Assembly: GCA_002163975.1 (NCBI GenBank) | Contig: CP019636.1 | Span: 993,001-1,057,000, forward strand | Source of the DNA: Nostocales cyanobacterium HT-58-2 | GTDB taxonomy: Bacteria > Cyanobacteriota > Cyanobacteriia > Cyanobacteriales > Nostocaceae | Length of the DNA stretch: 64,000 nucleotides | Direction: 5' to 3' | In this document: one piece after another, positions 27,089-36,232 of the stretch | How positions within the stretch are numbered: position 1 is the stretch's first letter | Layout: each line of letters starts with the position of its first letter | Position numbers and translations under genes: made by a program | The notes under the pieces: model-generated | What the model was told of the DNA's origin: nothing | What the model saw: the letters and a program-made list of their open reading frames with translations, nothing else | Database searches by the model: none

Positions 27089-29509
27089 TTAAGGCACACT
27101 TAAGACACCTTGAATAGTGTGTAATAACTGCTGAAGGGTGTAGGGCTTCGCTAAAAATGCTTGCGCGTTAATATTACCAGCTTCTATAAGCTTCTGGTTG
27201 GAGGCAAGCCCACTAATAGCAATAATTTTGATCGATGGATTCATCTTTTGTAGAATGCGTATAGCGTTTAAACCATCAAGCGATGGCATCTGTATATCCA
27301 TTAACACTACGCTGATTTGATTCTTATGTCGTGTGTAGAGTGAGAACGCTTCCACAGCATCATTAGCAGTGAGAATTTTATAGTTAAGGGTTTCTAATGA
27401 GGTTTTAGTCGCCTCTAGAATAGATGCTTCGTTATCCACAACCAGGATTAATTCGCCATTTCCTGTAGGCATCTCGGAGGTAGAAGCGTTCTGTGTTACT
27501 TGTCTATCAGAGGCCGATAAATAGACCTTAAATTGACTACCTTTGCCTACCTCGCTATACACTTCCACAAAACCACTATGGTTTTTAACAATACCAATAA
27601 CCGTTGACAGACCTAATCCTGTTCCTTTTCCTGGTTCTTTTGTTGTGAAAAACGGTTCAAATATTCTCTCTATTGTCTGTTGTGGTATGCCACATCCTGT
27701 ATCTGATACGGTGATGACAACGTAGTTACCGACTTTTGCCTCCAAATTCATCCTGGCATAGTTTTCATCAACACAGAAATTGTCAGCGCAAATGCTGAGA
27801 GTACCCCCCTTTGGCATAGCATCACGAGCATTTACACACAGGTTCATCAATACCTGATGTACTTGGATGGGATCTGCACAGACTGTCCAAAGATTTTGCG
27901 TTGGGATATTAGTAATATTAACTTCTATTGATTTTGGAAAAGTACTTATGACAATCTGTCTGATGTCTTTGAGCAGATGTCTGAGTTGTAGAGGAATGTG
28001 CTTTCCTTCCGTTCCCCCTGCAAACGATAAGATTTGCTTGACTAACTCCACAGCACGTTTAGAGTTATTTTCTAGTATTTCCAGTAGTTCACGGTTCTGC
28101 TTATCAAGGTTGGGAAATTTAGCCGACAGCAGTTGAGCAATTACTAGAATCGGTGAGAGTATGTTATTTAAGTCATGGGCAATACCACTTGCTAGGGTAC
28201 CCAAGCTCTCTAGTCGTTGGGTGCGGAGAAACTGGGCTTCGAGTTGTTTTTTCTCGGTGATGTCGGTGTTAACAGTGAGGAAAAATTTTGGTTGTCCTGT
28301 ATTGTCACGCACCAGTGTCCAGCGACTTTGAACAATGACTTTTCTGCCATCTTTTGTCTTGTGTTGCAGTTCACCCTCCCATTTACCCTGCTCTATAGTA
28401 GTCTTGAGGGCTAACTCAACATCAGGTAAAATCTTATCAGAAAAAAGTTCAGTTGCTTTTTTGCCCACTACTTCTGCACTTTGCCAACCGTAAAGGTGTT
28501 GAGCTCCTTGATTCCAGAAAAAAATTTGGTGTTTTAAATCGCGAACAATAATTGCATCCGATGCCACATTCAGCAGGGTTGCTTGTTCGCGGATTTTCTC
28601 TTCTGCTTGTTTGCGTTCAGTGACATCTCTGCCAACCCCCTGTAGTTCAATAACTTGTCCTTGTTGATTCCGGATTGCGGCAATTTCCCACTGAAACCAA
28701 CGCATACCAATGACTGTCAATTCACGTTGCTCTTTTGTTGTCAAACGATAGGGCGGTGAGGTCAAGGCTTGCATATTTGCCATTACATCAGGCAAATCTT
28801 CAGGATGGACAACTTGAAGCAGTGACTGACCGAGAAATTCGTTTCGTTGAAAGCCGAATGTTTCGCACGCAACTGTATTGGCAAAGGTGAGCCGACCTTG
28901 CATATCAATGCGGACAATGAGATCCGTTTGGCTCTCAATCAAGTTGCGATAGAGTTCTTCACTCTGCCGTAATGCTTCTTCGGCAGCTTTGCGATCACTA
29001 ATATCCATGCTCACACCTACAAATCCAGAGGGATTGCCCTCAGTATCGTAAATCAGAGCATTAACAACAGAGGCTACAAAGGTACTACTATCTTGACGAC
29101 GGACGATAAACTCCCCCTCCCAATAGCCCTTTTCCTGGATGCAAGCCATAATTTCCTGGGCAGCTTCTATTTGGTTTGGAGGAACTGTCACCTCCATAAT
29201 CGATCTGCTCATCACATCCGGGGTAAGTTCGTAGAGTTGCTGAGCAAACTGATTCCAGTAAGTGATTTTGCCCTCAAGATCCGTTGCAATCACAGCATTG
29301 CGGACTTGGTTGAGCACAGAAGCCTGGAAGGCAATTTGGGCTTCTGCCTGTTTGCGATCGCTGATTTCCTGTTGTAGCAGCTGATTGAAGTGGAAAAGTT
29401 CAGCCGTTCGTTCCTCTACTCGTCTTTCTAAATCCTCGTAAGCTTGTTGCAAGACTTCATAAGCCTGCTGACAAGCAGTGATATTTTTGAATCCATCATT
29501 TTCACTCAC
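27089..29509 (-). CDS. Soluble hybrid histidine kinase, PAS-PAS-PAS-HisKA-HATPase-REC
   Basis: 806 aa. A short coiled coil (residues 10-55) is followed by three PAS domains (about 55-170, 180-300, 305-420), then the H-box GIAHDLNNIL (His about 446) and an ATPase domain with N-box NLCVNARDAMPKGG, G1 DTGCGIP and GKGTGLGLSTV. A C-terminal receiver has the phosphoacceptor D in VLMDIQMP and K in FLAKPY. The acidic pocket reads D-N-E rather than D-D/E. No membrane segment, so it senses a cytoplasmic signal, probably redox or oxygen through PAS. Start is GTG 29509, with a strong GGAGG 7 nt upstream. Lies between nifJ and a second kinase of similar design. Confidence 0.85.
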   Translation of the reverse strand: MSENDGFKNITACQQAYEVLQQAYEDLERRVEERTAELFHFNQLLQQEISDRKQAEAQIAFQASVLNQVRNAVIATDLEGKITYWNQFAQQLYELTPDVMSRSIMEVTVPPNQIEAAQEIMACIQEKGYWEGEFIVRRQDSSTFVASVVNALIYDTEGNPSGFVGVSMDISDRKAAEEALRQSEELYRNLIESQTDLIVRIDMQGRLTFANTVACETFGFQRNEFLGQSLLQVVHPEDLPDVMANMQALTSPPYRLTTKEQRELTVIGMRWFQWEIAAIRNQQGQVIELQGVGRDVTERKQAEEKIREQATLLNVASDAIIVRDLKHQIFFWNQGAQHLYGWQSAEVVGKKATELFSDKILPDVELALKTTIEQGKWEGELQHKTKDGRKVIVQSRWTLVRDNTGQPKFFLTVNTDITEKKQLEAQFLRTQRLESLGTLASGIAHDLNNILSPILVIAQLLSAKFPNLDKQNRELLEILENNSKRAVELVKQILSFAGGTEGKHIPLQLRHLLKDIRQIVISTFPKSIEVNITNIPTQNLWTVCADPIQVHQVLMNLCVNARDAMPKGGTLSICADNFCVDENYARMNLEAKVGNYVVITVSDTGCGIPQQTIERIFEPFFTTKEPGKGTGLGLSTVIGIVKNHSGFVEVYSEVGKGSQFKVYLSASDRQVTQNASTSEMPTGNGELILVVDNEASILEATKTSLETLNYKILTANDAVEAFSLYTRHKNQISVVLMDIQMPSLDGLNAIRILQKMNPSIKIIAISGLASNQKLIEAGNINAQAFLAKPYTLQQLLHTIQGVLSVP

Positions 29510-30251
29510 TTACCCTCCTCCCCAACTTTCACTTGAAAAATAAAGCAAGTAAATTCAGCATCGAGAATAATTTAGTATTTATGGACACCCCAACTCAAAA
29601 CTGGAACCTAACATAGCAGAACGCAGACGCCTTGGCGGAGCAACTCCGGCTTCGTTCAGAATTAAAACAGTGTCTTTGCCTAGCTTTGAGACCTATTTTA
29701 AGTACTTCATTCTTCCTGAAATCCGTTCTAAGTAGCCGGACACAATTAAATGTAAAATCTCAAGTAGTAAATTTGTTTAATTAATTTAAAACCCTACAAA
29801 TTGTTCAACTAGATCCGCTTTTCATAGTTAACTTTAGAAACAAATTTTGAGGAATTTGTGAGGACGAGTATTTATACGGTTGAATAATTACTTATCCACA
29901 CACCTGACCCATTACCTAATCAGCCCATAACTATCTAGGGCTAATCTATCTGTTCCAATAGTGCGATAAGCCGGAGGCTTGACGCTTCGCCTATCGCAAC
30001 CAAGCTAATTCCTTTTAGTCAAATTCTATTACGCGAACGGTGAGTTAATTTCTTACCAACAGTTGTCACAACCGCAGGAACTCAATACTTTTGAAAGCCA
30101 AAGTGTTGTATCTCTATTGCACAGTCTCGACTTAAATAGAATTCTTAATCATTTTTGAAAAAATAGCATAATTGCAAGTATCTTGTGTAAAAGCCTTGTA
30201 GCTTTTTTATCAGTCTCTTAGATGTAAGGCATTTTGCAAGTAAGCAATGTT
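29510..30251. other. Intergenic region between the two hybrid kinases
   Basis: 740 bp, no supported gene. It contains the kinase-1 promoter element (29831-29863) and, near 29625-29660, a short GC-rich repeat remnant (CGCAGACGCCTTGGCGGAG). Confidence 0.5.
29831..29863 (-). promoter_or_regulatory. Fermentation-island promoter element, kinase-1 copy
   Basis: CCTCACAAATTCCTCAA (29863-29847), 10-bp spacer, -10 box TAAAGT (29836-29831). Perfect to consensus. The leader to the GTG start at 29509 would be about 315 nt, the longest of the set. Confidence 0.7.
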
Positions 30252-33200
30252 CTATTTTTTAACCCCGATGACATCCGATAGAGTAGTCAATAAATCTGTG
30301 GTTGTGTAGGGCTTAGAGAGAAATTTGTCTGCACCAGCCGCGATCGCTTTTTGCTCGTTGGCGTGTAAGCCACTGGTAGCAACTATCTTGACGTTGGGGT
30401 TGATGGTTCGCAGGGTGCGGATGGCGGTTAATCCGTCCATGTTGGGCATGAGCATATCTAGTAAGACGGCACTGATTTCTGGCTGATATTCAACATAGAG
30501 AGCGATCGCTTCAATGCCATCATTAGCCACAAGAGTTTTATAGTCATAATCTGTGAGGGTTTCCTGTGTGGTTTGATGAACGATTTTTTCATCATCGACA
30601 ACTAAAATCAACTCGCCGTTACCTCTAGGCAATTCTGTTTTTGCTGTGGCCTTGGTTGCTGTTCCTTCTCCTCTGGGTAAGAACACCTGAAATTGTGTGC
30701 CTTGACTTACTTGACTCGCCACTTCTACAAACCCGCCGTGGTTCTTGACGATACCTAAAACCGTTGATAGTCCTAGCCCTGTACCTTTACCGACTTCTTT
30801 CGTGGTAAAAAAGGGATCAAATATGCGTTCTAAGATCTCTGGCGGAATTCCTGTGCCTGTATCTGAGATGGTGACAACAATGTAGTCTCCTGCTTCCGCT
30901 TCCAAGTGCATTCGGGCATAGGTTTCGTCAATTATCCGGTTTTCGGCAGTGATAATGAGTCTACCACCATTAGGCATGGCATCACGGGCATTGACTGCCA
31001 AGTTCATGAACACCTGATCTAATTGGGTGGGATCAGCTTGTACCATCCACAAAGTGTTTGTTGGAATATCAGTAACGATTTCAATGGATTTAGGAAATGT
31101 CTGTTGAATGACTTTGACTAATTCTTTGAGCAAATGTCCAGGTTGCAGGAGGATTTGTTTCCCTTCAGTACCACGGGCAAAGGTGAGAATTTGTTTAACT
31201 AAATCAGCTCCACGCTTAGAACTGTTTTCTAGAGTTTTGAATAGTTCTTGAGTCCGTGCATCTACATTCTTGCACCTAGAAGTTAGCAATTGGGCAATCA
31301 TCATAATGGGAGCAAAGACGTTGTTGAGGTCGTGAGCAATACCACTGGCTAAAGTTCCTACACTTTCTAAACGTTGAGCGCGGTAAAATTGCTGCTCTAG
31401 TTGTTTTTTATCGGTGATGTCGGTGTCGACTACTAGAATTGATTGGGTTTGCCCGAATTGATTGTGTACCAGTGTCCATCGGCTCGCAACGATAATGTTG
31501 CTGCCGTTTTTGGTGGTTTTATTGAACTCCCCTTCCCAAAAACCTTGTTCGACGGTGGTTTTTAAAGCAGCTTCCACTTGAGACAATGGTTGTGTGTGGA
31601 AAAGCTCATGGGTTTTTTTACCCAAGCTTTCCTCTGCTGTCCAACCGTATAAGCGTTCAGCGCCTTGACTCCAGAACAAAATGCGGTTTTCTAAATCGCG
31701 GACAACAAAGGCATCGGTGGCGATATCAATTAAAACCGCTTGCTCGCGGATTTGCTGTTGTGCTTGTTTGCGAGCAGTGATATCTGTGGAAATACCACAA
31801 ATGCCATAGGGCTGACCATCAGCATCACAGAGGGGAAATTTGACAGTTATGTAGGTGTGCAGCCTATCATCAAGCTCAACTTCTTCTTCAAACTGTAAAG
31901 GTGTAAGAGAAGTGAGGACATTTTGATCGTTTCTGCTCAAGGCTTGAGCAATGTCAGGCGAGAATAATTCATAGTCAGTTTTATTTTTAACTTGCTCGCG
32001 TGTCAGGTGAGTAATTCTTTCAAATTCAGAATTCACCAAAATATGCTGCCCTTGCACATCCTTGACATAGATGACAGCCGGCGAATTATCTATAATTGCT
32101 TGTAGCTGTTGCTGGCTGGCTCTGAGTGCAGCTTCAGCTTGTTTGCGCCCAGTGATATTACGAGCAAATCCCCAAAGAAATTCTTGACCTTGGAATTTGA
32201 AATAATTAGTGGTGATTTCTACGGGGTTTATCTGGCCATCTCGCCGACGATGATGGCTTTCAAACACCATAAATCCCTGCTGCTTCAATTTTTGCCAGAA
32301 ATCAGCCCAAACTGCAGGTGTAGAAATATCAACATTAATATCGTACACCGACATCAACAGCAATTCTTCCCGCGAATAGTTGAGGGTGTGACACATGGTA
32401 TCGTTGACATAAACATATCGACCATTGAGATCAATACAAGCGCTCGCATCTGTTGCCCGATCAATACAAAATTTGGTTAACTGTAATTCCGTTTCTGCTT
32501 TTGTGCGCTCCTCAATTTCCGCTTGCAGACGGGCATTGGCTTGTACCAGTCCATCTGTACGCTCCAACACCCGCAACTCCAATTCTTGTTGTGCTTGGCA
32601 TAGTGATTCTTCCACTTGACGGCGTTGTCTAACTTCCTGTTCTAACTGCTGGTTGGTTTGCCTGAGTTGAACAGTTTGCTCCTCAACTTTGGTTTGCAAG
32701 GCTTGGATGATGCTGACTATTTCTAGGGGGTCAAGCACTTGCAAAAGATTGGTTTGTGTCACCAGTCCTTGCAGTTCTCCTTGTTCATCTACTACAGCTA
32801 CCCGCCTCACCCCTTGCTCTTGCATCAACTGGTGAACAGTCAACAAAGATTCACTAGGATTGATACTTAATACAGGGGTACTCATTACGGCTTGCACCTG
32901 GGTTTGAGCCATATCTAGTCCCTGTAACTGGACTTTGAGAATATCTTTCTCGGTGATCATCCCCACCGGAATCAACTTTGTCTCCTGTGGGGCGACAATG
33001 ACGACGCAACTGATGCGGCGATCGCTCATCATCTGAGATAATTCCAACACAGATATCGTTGGTAGCGCATGAATTACTTCCCTAACCATCACCTCTGTCA
33101 CACATCGCAGTTTCAGCAGATGCGCTGGTTGGATCACCTGACGTATTCTGTCTTGAGTAATTAAGCCTAACAATTGCCCTTGCTCATTTACCACAGGCAA

Positions 33201-33557
33201 ATGGCGAATGTGATGCTGGCGCATGAAAGCTAAAGCGGTGAGAGCATTTTGAGCCGCAGCCCGTGTCAAGCTAATGACTGGCTGAGTCATCACCTCGGAA
33301 ATTTTTACCCTGAATAAATCTACCCCTGCGCCAGTGAGCCTGACTACATCCCGTAGAGTGAATATACCTACTAAGGTGTTTTCCTCAACTACTAAAACAC
33401 AACTACTAAAATCAGATGCAGAATCTACTGTACTGCTGTTTACCGGATTCATGAGAGCAATTACATCAACGAGCAGAGTATTCGGTAACACAGTTAAAGG
33501 GTAAGATTCCATTACCTGCTCTATGGTAGGTAAGTCCACAGGATAAATTGATGGCAT
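30252..33557 (-). CDS. Soluble hybrid histidine kinase with four CBS domains
   Basis: 1101 aa. Residues 1-280 are two CBS pairs (VLVVEENTLVGIFTLRDVV; HLPVVNEQGQLLGLITQDRI; VVIVAPQ...VGMITEKDIL; VAVVDEQGELQGLVTQTNLL). A coiled coil (about 280-355) precedes three PAS domains (about 360-470, 480-600, 605-725), the H-box GIAHDLNNVFAPIM (His about 738), an ATPase domain (NLAVNARDAMPNGG, DTGTGIP, GKGTGLGLS) and a receiver (VVDDEKIV, LLDMLMPNMDG, FLSKPY). CBS pairs bind adenine nucleotides, so an energy-charge input alongside PAS is plausible. No TM. It shares kinase-core similarity with the neighbour at 27089, suggesting duplication. No copy of the shared promoter element was found upstream. Confidence 0.85.
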   Translation of the reverse strand: MPSIYPVDLPTIEQVMESYPLTVLPNTLLVDVIALMNPVNSSTVDSASDFSSCVLVVEENTLVGIFTLRDVVRLTGAGVDLFRVKISEVMTQPVISLTRAAAQNALTALAFMRQHHIRHLPVVNEQGQLLGLITQDRIRQVIQPAHLLKLRCVTEVMVREVIHALPTISVLELSQMMSDRRISCVVIVAPQETKLIPVGMITEKDILKVQLQGLDMAQTQVQAVMSTPVLSINPSESLLTVHQLMQEQGVRRVAVVDEQGELQGLVTQTNLLQVLDPLEIVSIIQALQTKVEEQTVQLRQTNQQLEQEVRQRRQVEESLCQAQQELELRVLERTDGLVQANARLQAEIEERTKAETELQLTKFCIDRATDASACIDLNGRYVYVNDTMCHTLNYSREELLLMSVYDINVDISTPAVWADFWQKLKQQGFMVFESHHRRRDGQINPVEITTNYFKFQGQEFLWGFARNITGRKQAEAALRASQQQLQAIIDNSPAVIYVKDVQGQHILVNSEFERITHLTREQVKNKTDYELFSPDIAQALSRNDQNVLTSLTPLQFEEEVELDDRLHTYITVKFPLCDADGQPYGICGISTDITARKQAQQQIREQAVLIDIATDAFVVRDLENRILFWSQGAERLYGWTAEESLGKKTHELFHTQPLSQVEAALKTTVEQGFWEGEFNKTTKNGSNIIVASRWTLVHNQFGQTQSILVVDTDITDKKQLEQQFYRAQRLESVGTLASGIAHDLNNVFAPIMMIAQLLTSRCKNVDARTQELFKTLENSSKRGADLVKQILTFARGTEGKQILLQPGHLLKELVKVIQQTFPKSIEIVTDIPTNTLWMVQADPTQLDQVFMNLAVNARDAMPNGGRLIITAENRIIDETYARMHLEAEAGDYIVVTISDTGTGIPPEILERIFDPFFTTKEVGKGTGLGLSTVLGIVKNHGGFVEVASQVSQGTQFQVFLPRGEGTATKATAKTELPRGNGELILVVDDEKIVHQTTQETLTDYDYKTLVANDGIEAIALYVEYQPEISAVLLDMLMPNMDGLTAIRTLRTINPNVKIVATSGLHANEQKAIAAGADKFLSKPYTTTDLLTTLSDVIGVKK

Positions 33558-33784
33558 TAGTTAAGGGTTTCAGTGAAAGCAATAAAAAAGTGATATTAAA
33601 AATCTGAAAAGCACAAAATCAGCTTAAAAAGTCTGAATCTTCAACCCAGATGACAAAATTTAGCTTTTTTCTCAAATCACAATTCTGATGTTAATTTTGG
33701 CTAATATACTGAGATAGTGTTTTGTAATATTAATAATTTTTTATAATTAAAATATCTTAGATTGATTATACAACTATTTACCCA

Positions 33785-34182
33785 TCATCGTGCTTGTTCT
33801 CTAGATACTACCTCGGTGACAAGGGGTATCCCTAATGGGTCAATCATCCCCATCATCAGTTTGACCTGTGGTAGATTCGGGTCATCCTTGCTGTGTCCAA
33901 ATTGGAATAAACCTTCTTCGCTGATCAGATGGTGTCCACTGATTGTTGTTGCATCTAAACGTACTTGCTCCACCGCTCTCGTCATAGGCTCGGATGGTGT
34001 TTTGCGTCAGAAACCGTTCTATTTGTTCCCAGGTTTCCGGCTTGCTTAATCGCTTCAAGAGTATTCTTAAACGGTCATCGGTAAAGTCTGTTTCTCGAAT
34101 GTTGATTCTGCATACTTGCTCTATGGTGTAGTGTCTTTGTTCTACCCATTCTCTTACACGTACTTTTCGGTGATCACCCTGT
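33785..34182 (-). pseudogene. IS1634-family transposase remnant
   Basis: Reverse-strand translation gives VRVREWVEQRHYTIEQV...DDRLRILLKRLSKPETWEQI (about 34175-33990) and then, after a frameshift near 33960-33985, VRLDATTISGHHLISEEG and FQFGHSKDDPNLPQVKLMM, ending at an early stop at 33785. These are characteristic blocks of IS1634-type (IS4-superfamily) transposases. Both ends of the protein are missing. It separates hypC from the second hybrid kinase. Confidence 0.7.
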
Positions 34183-34264
34183 CAGATGATATACGATCTT
34201 GATTTAGCAATGCCATCTTTTTACTCCTTCTGCTTCCAAATGCCAGCAAGGGGTTACAATCACA

Positions 34265-34410
34265 AAGATATCTCTGCTTCAGACAGAGACATTCCTTGGG
34301 CAAGATTCGTGAAAAAATCCTTCAAGCGCTGCCAACCAATCCTTTTTCCAGTTATTTCCGGTGTCCGCTCTATAAACTCAAAAAACTTAAATAGGGCGTA
34401 GGCATCGTAG
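34265..34410 (-). pseudogene. Unrecognised C-terminal protein fragment
   Basis: Reading - strand from just after the hypC stop, a frame without a good start encodes about 45 residues (YDAYALFKFFEFIERTPEI..., WQRLKDFFTNLAQGMSLSEAE) and ends at a TGA at about 34265. The composition looks like real protein. It may be the tail of a gene disrupted by the adjacent IS remnant. I do not recognise the family. Confidence 0.3.
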
Positions 34411-34414
34411 CAGA

Positions 34415-34672
34415 TTATTGTTCGTACTGCTCTGCTGTTGAGTATTCAGCATTAAGTAAGCGCCATGCATCGATTGTGTACTGTGCCTCTTGTGGATCAA
34501 GAATGCTGATGGCAAATCCAATATGCACAATGACATAGTCATCAACTTTAGCATCGGGAACATAAGCCATACACACTTCTTTAATAATTCCACCAAAGCT
34601 GACTTTTCCTGTTCGCATAAGTGAATCTTCACCATTGATGCTTATAATTTTTCCTGGAACTGCTAAACACAT
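34415..34672 (-). CDS. hypC: [NiFe] hydrogenase maturation chaperone HypC
   Basis: 85 aa. N-terminal MCLAVPGKI with the essential Cys-2, which carries the Fe(CN)2CO unit to the large subunit. OB-like fold with GKVSFGGIIKEVCMAYVPDAKVDDYVIVHIGFAISILD. The tail is typical for a HypC dedicated to Hox. It is 40 bp downstream of hypA and the last intact gene of the hox-hyp transcription run before the IS scar. Confidence 0.93.
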   Translation of the reverse strand: MCLAVPGKIISINGEDSLMRTGKVSFGGIIKEVCMAYVPDAKVDDYVIVHIGFAISILDPQEAQYTIDAWRLLNAEYSTAEQYEQ

Positions 34673-34712
34673 GATTGCTCCTTTTGACGTTGGATCATAT
34701 TCACCCTCTGCA

Positions 34713-35054
34713 TCAAGAAACTTCCAGAAAAGCTAATTCAAATTCCTTGCCTTGACGTACCTCACAATAGCTTTGGTGACACTCAGGACATTCATTCAGC
34801 TCGCTATTTGGGTGAAATTCAATGTTGCAATTCGAGCAGTAACAAACAACAGGAACATTTTCTACTTGTAACCTTGCGTCTTCTGCTATTGTTCCTTTTT
34901 TAGTGACTTCAAAAGCTAGTTGGAGAGAATCTGCCACTACACCGGACACTTCACCAACACGCATTTGTACTAAACGAATATGTTGAGCGCCTTCATCTTT
35001 AGCACGTTTGACGGCAGCATCAATAATATTTTGCATCATTCCAACTTCATGCAT
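34713..35054 (-). CDS. hypA: Hydrogenase nickel incorporation protein HypA
   Basis: 113 aa. Starts MHE, the Ni-binding His-2/Glu-3. Zinc site of two CxxC pairs, Cys-73/76 (CSNC) and Cys-89/92 (CPEC). HypA delivers Ni to the large subunit together with HypB, whose gene is not in the window. Its start overlaps the hoxW end by 19 bp, indicating translational coupling of the protease with nickel insertion, the step it follows. Confidence 0.95.
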   Translation of the reverse strand: MHEVGMMQNIIDAAVKRAKDEGAQHIRLVQMRVGEVSGVVADSLQLAFEVTKKGTIAEDARLQVENVPVVCYCSNCNIEFHPNSELNECPECHQSYCEVRQGKEFELAFLEVS

Positions 35055-35527
35055 ATTTCTTTCCTAATAGTTTTTATTAATTGGTTTATTTTTTGTAGTG
35101 CTATTTCTATTCCCTGTTCCGCAGTAGGTGATAAACTCTCACCCAATTCAAAGTTCATTCCTGGTACTATAACCCACCATGCTTGCAGTGAGTGACCATA
35201 AAGAGCTTTTGTAAGGGTAAGTAAGTAACTAGGGTTACTGCTATGTCCCATCGTAATACTGCTATCAGTAAGTTCTATAGGGCACACTTGCACATCCTGT
35301 TCCATTGTGGCAAGATACGCATCAACAAAGATGGCAACATCAAATTTTGTCAAGAGTTCAGCCAATTCGGGAGTAAGTTGGCGAACACATAATGTAGACA
35401 AATTTGTGAGTTTCCAACTTGCTATCAAATCACTTACTCGCTGTCCCACAGCATCATCACTACGCAGTTCGTTACCGTAGCCAATCAATAGGATTGTTGG
35501 GCAAGTGTTAATCATAACGTTTTCCAT
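35036..35527 (-). CDS. hoxW: Hydrogenase maturation endopeptidase HoxW
   Basis: 163 aa, HybD/HycI family. Ni-sensing acidic residues in IGYGNELRSDDAVG (about 15-28) and IFVDAYL, and the conserved His in TMGHSSNPSYLL. It removes the C-terminal peptide of HoxH once Ni is inserted; HoxH here does end in a 25-residue extension. It begins a transcription unit with hypA and hypC that has its own copy of the shared promoter element. ATG 35527; an in-frame ATG five codons on is an alternative. Confidence 0.9.
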   Translation of the reverse strand: MENVMINTCPTILLIGYGNELRSDDAVGQRVSDLIASWKLTNLSTLCVRQLTPELAELLTKFDVAIFVDAYLATMEQDVQVCPIELTDSSITMGHSSNPSYLLTLTKALYGHSLQAWWVIVPGMNFELGESLSPTAEQGIEIALQKINQLIKTIRKEICMKLE

Positions 35528-35578
35528 ATTTAGAAACTGTTCCAGGTGACTTGCCAGGCTTGTGGAAACTCAATTTTT

Positions 35579-35611
35579 AAATTAGTCGAAAAAATTGAGG
35601 AAGTTGTGAGG
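35579..35611 (-). promoter_or_regulatory. Fermentation-island promoter element, hoxW copy
   Basis: CCTCACAACTTCCTCAA (35611-35595), 10-bp spacer, -10 box TAATTT (35584-35579). Perfect operator match; the predicted leader to hoxW is about 45 nt. Confidence 0.7.
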
Positions 35612-35706
35612 AAGGAGTGAAGGTAACATTTTTCCCATGCCTTCTAGCTAATAGCTCGTGAACACAGGATTGTAGACTGAGAGGAGCAAATGCAATCATA
35701 CCCAAG

Positions 35707-36165
35707 CTAATTCCTTGAATTGGTATCCCGCTCGTACTTAAACACACATACACAGTCACCGCAAGCCAGCTTACTCAAAATCCTGCCTTTCATGTCAGGA
35801 AATGCTTCTTCAACTGCTTCCACCTCCATATCACAAGTTATCTGACAAGGTGTTTGCAGCCCAAATTCGCGAGCTAGGGACATATATGGACAAACCCGCT
35901 GAATCTCCAAAACAGCATCTTTACCTACATTGGAGATATCCACCACTTCCATGTTCATCCCGAATTCCTCAAAAATGGAAATAGATTGACGAAAGCCCTC
36001 AGCAAGTGAGACTTGATTAATGAGCGGTTCCATCAACTTCTTCTGGAGTTCAGCTTGTCCACTCCTCATAATTTCCAGAGCTTTAGAAGTTCCGTATTCT
36101 GCCTTTAGCTCGGAAAAACGTTCAAACCGCTGGCGAAGCCGTTGCGCTGCTTCTTTAGTAATCAT
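35707..36165 (-). CDS. Cys-rich PF14196-like protein in the hox operon
   Basis: 152 aa from ATG 36165, where GGAG sits 7 nt upstream; the open frame reaches 36267 but would overlap hoxH and lacks a better ribosome site. An N-terminal helical half (MITKEAAQRLRQRFERFSELKAE) is followed by a C-terminal half with VCPYMSLAREFGLQTPCQITCDMEVEAVEEAFP and SKLACGDCVCVFKYER. The pattern resembles the L-2-amino-thiazoline-4-carboxylic acid hydrolase family. Six cysteines, two in CGDCVC, suggest a metal or FeS site. Placed between hoxH and hoxW, it may be a hydrogenase accessory factor; the function is inferred from place only. Confidence 0.65.
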   Translation of the reverse strand: MITKEAAQRLRQRFERFSELKAEYGTSKALEIMRSGQAELQKKLMEPLINQVSLAEGFRQSISIFEEFGMNMEVVDISNVGKDAVLEIQRVCPYMSLAREFGLQTPCQITCDMEVEAVEEAFPDMKGRILSKLACGDCVCVFKYERDTNSRN

Positions 36166-36232
36166 CCTTTTACTCCAGTATTCCATGCTTGCAATTGGCG
36201 GAAGAGTCGTTACCATAGTCAAAACTAACGAA

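Noticed and set aside
33558..33784. Search for the shared promoter element upstream of the CBS-containing kinase
   Set aside because: No match with correct spacing; the AT-rich stretch offers only chance -10-like boxes.
34186..34401. 71-codon + strand frame between the IS scar and hypC
   Set aside because: The opposite strand carries the more protein-like fragment; no ribosome site and low plausibility.
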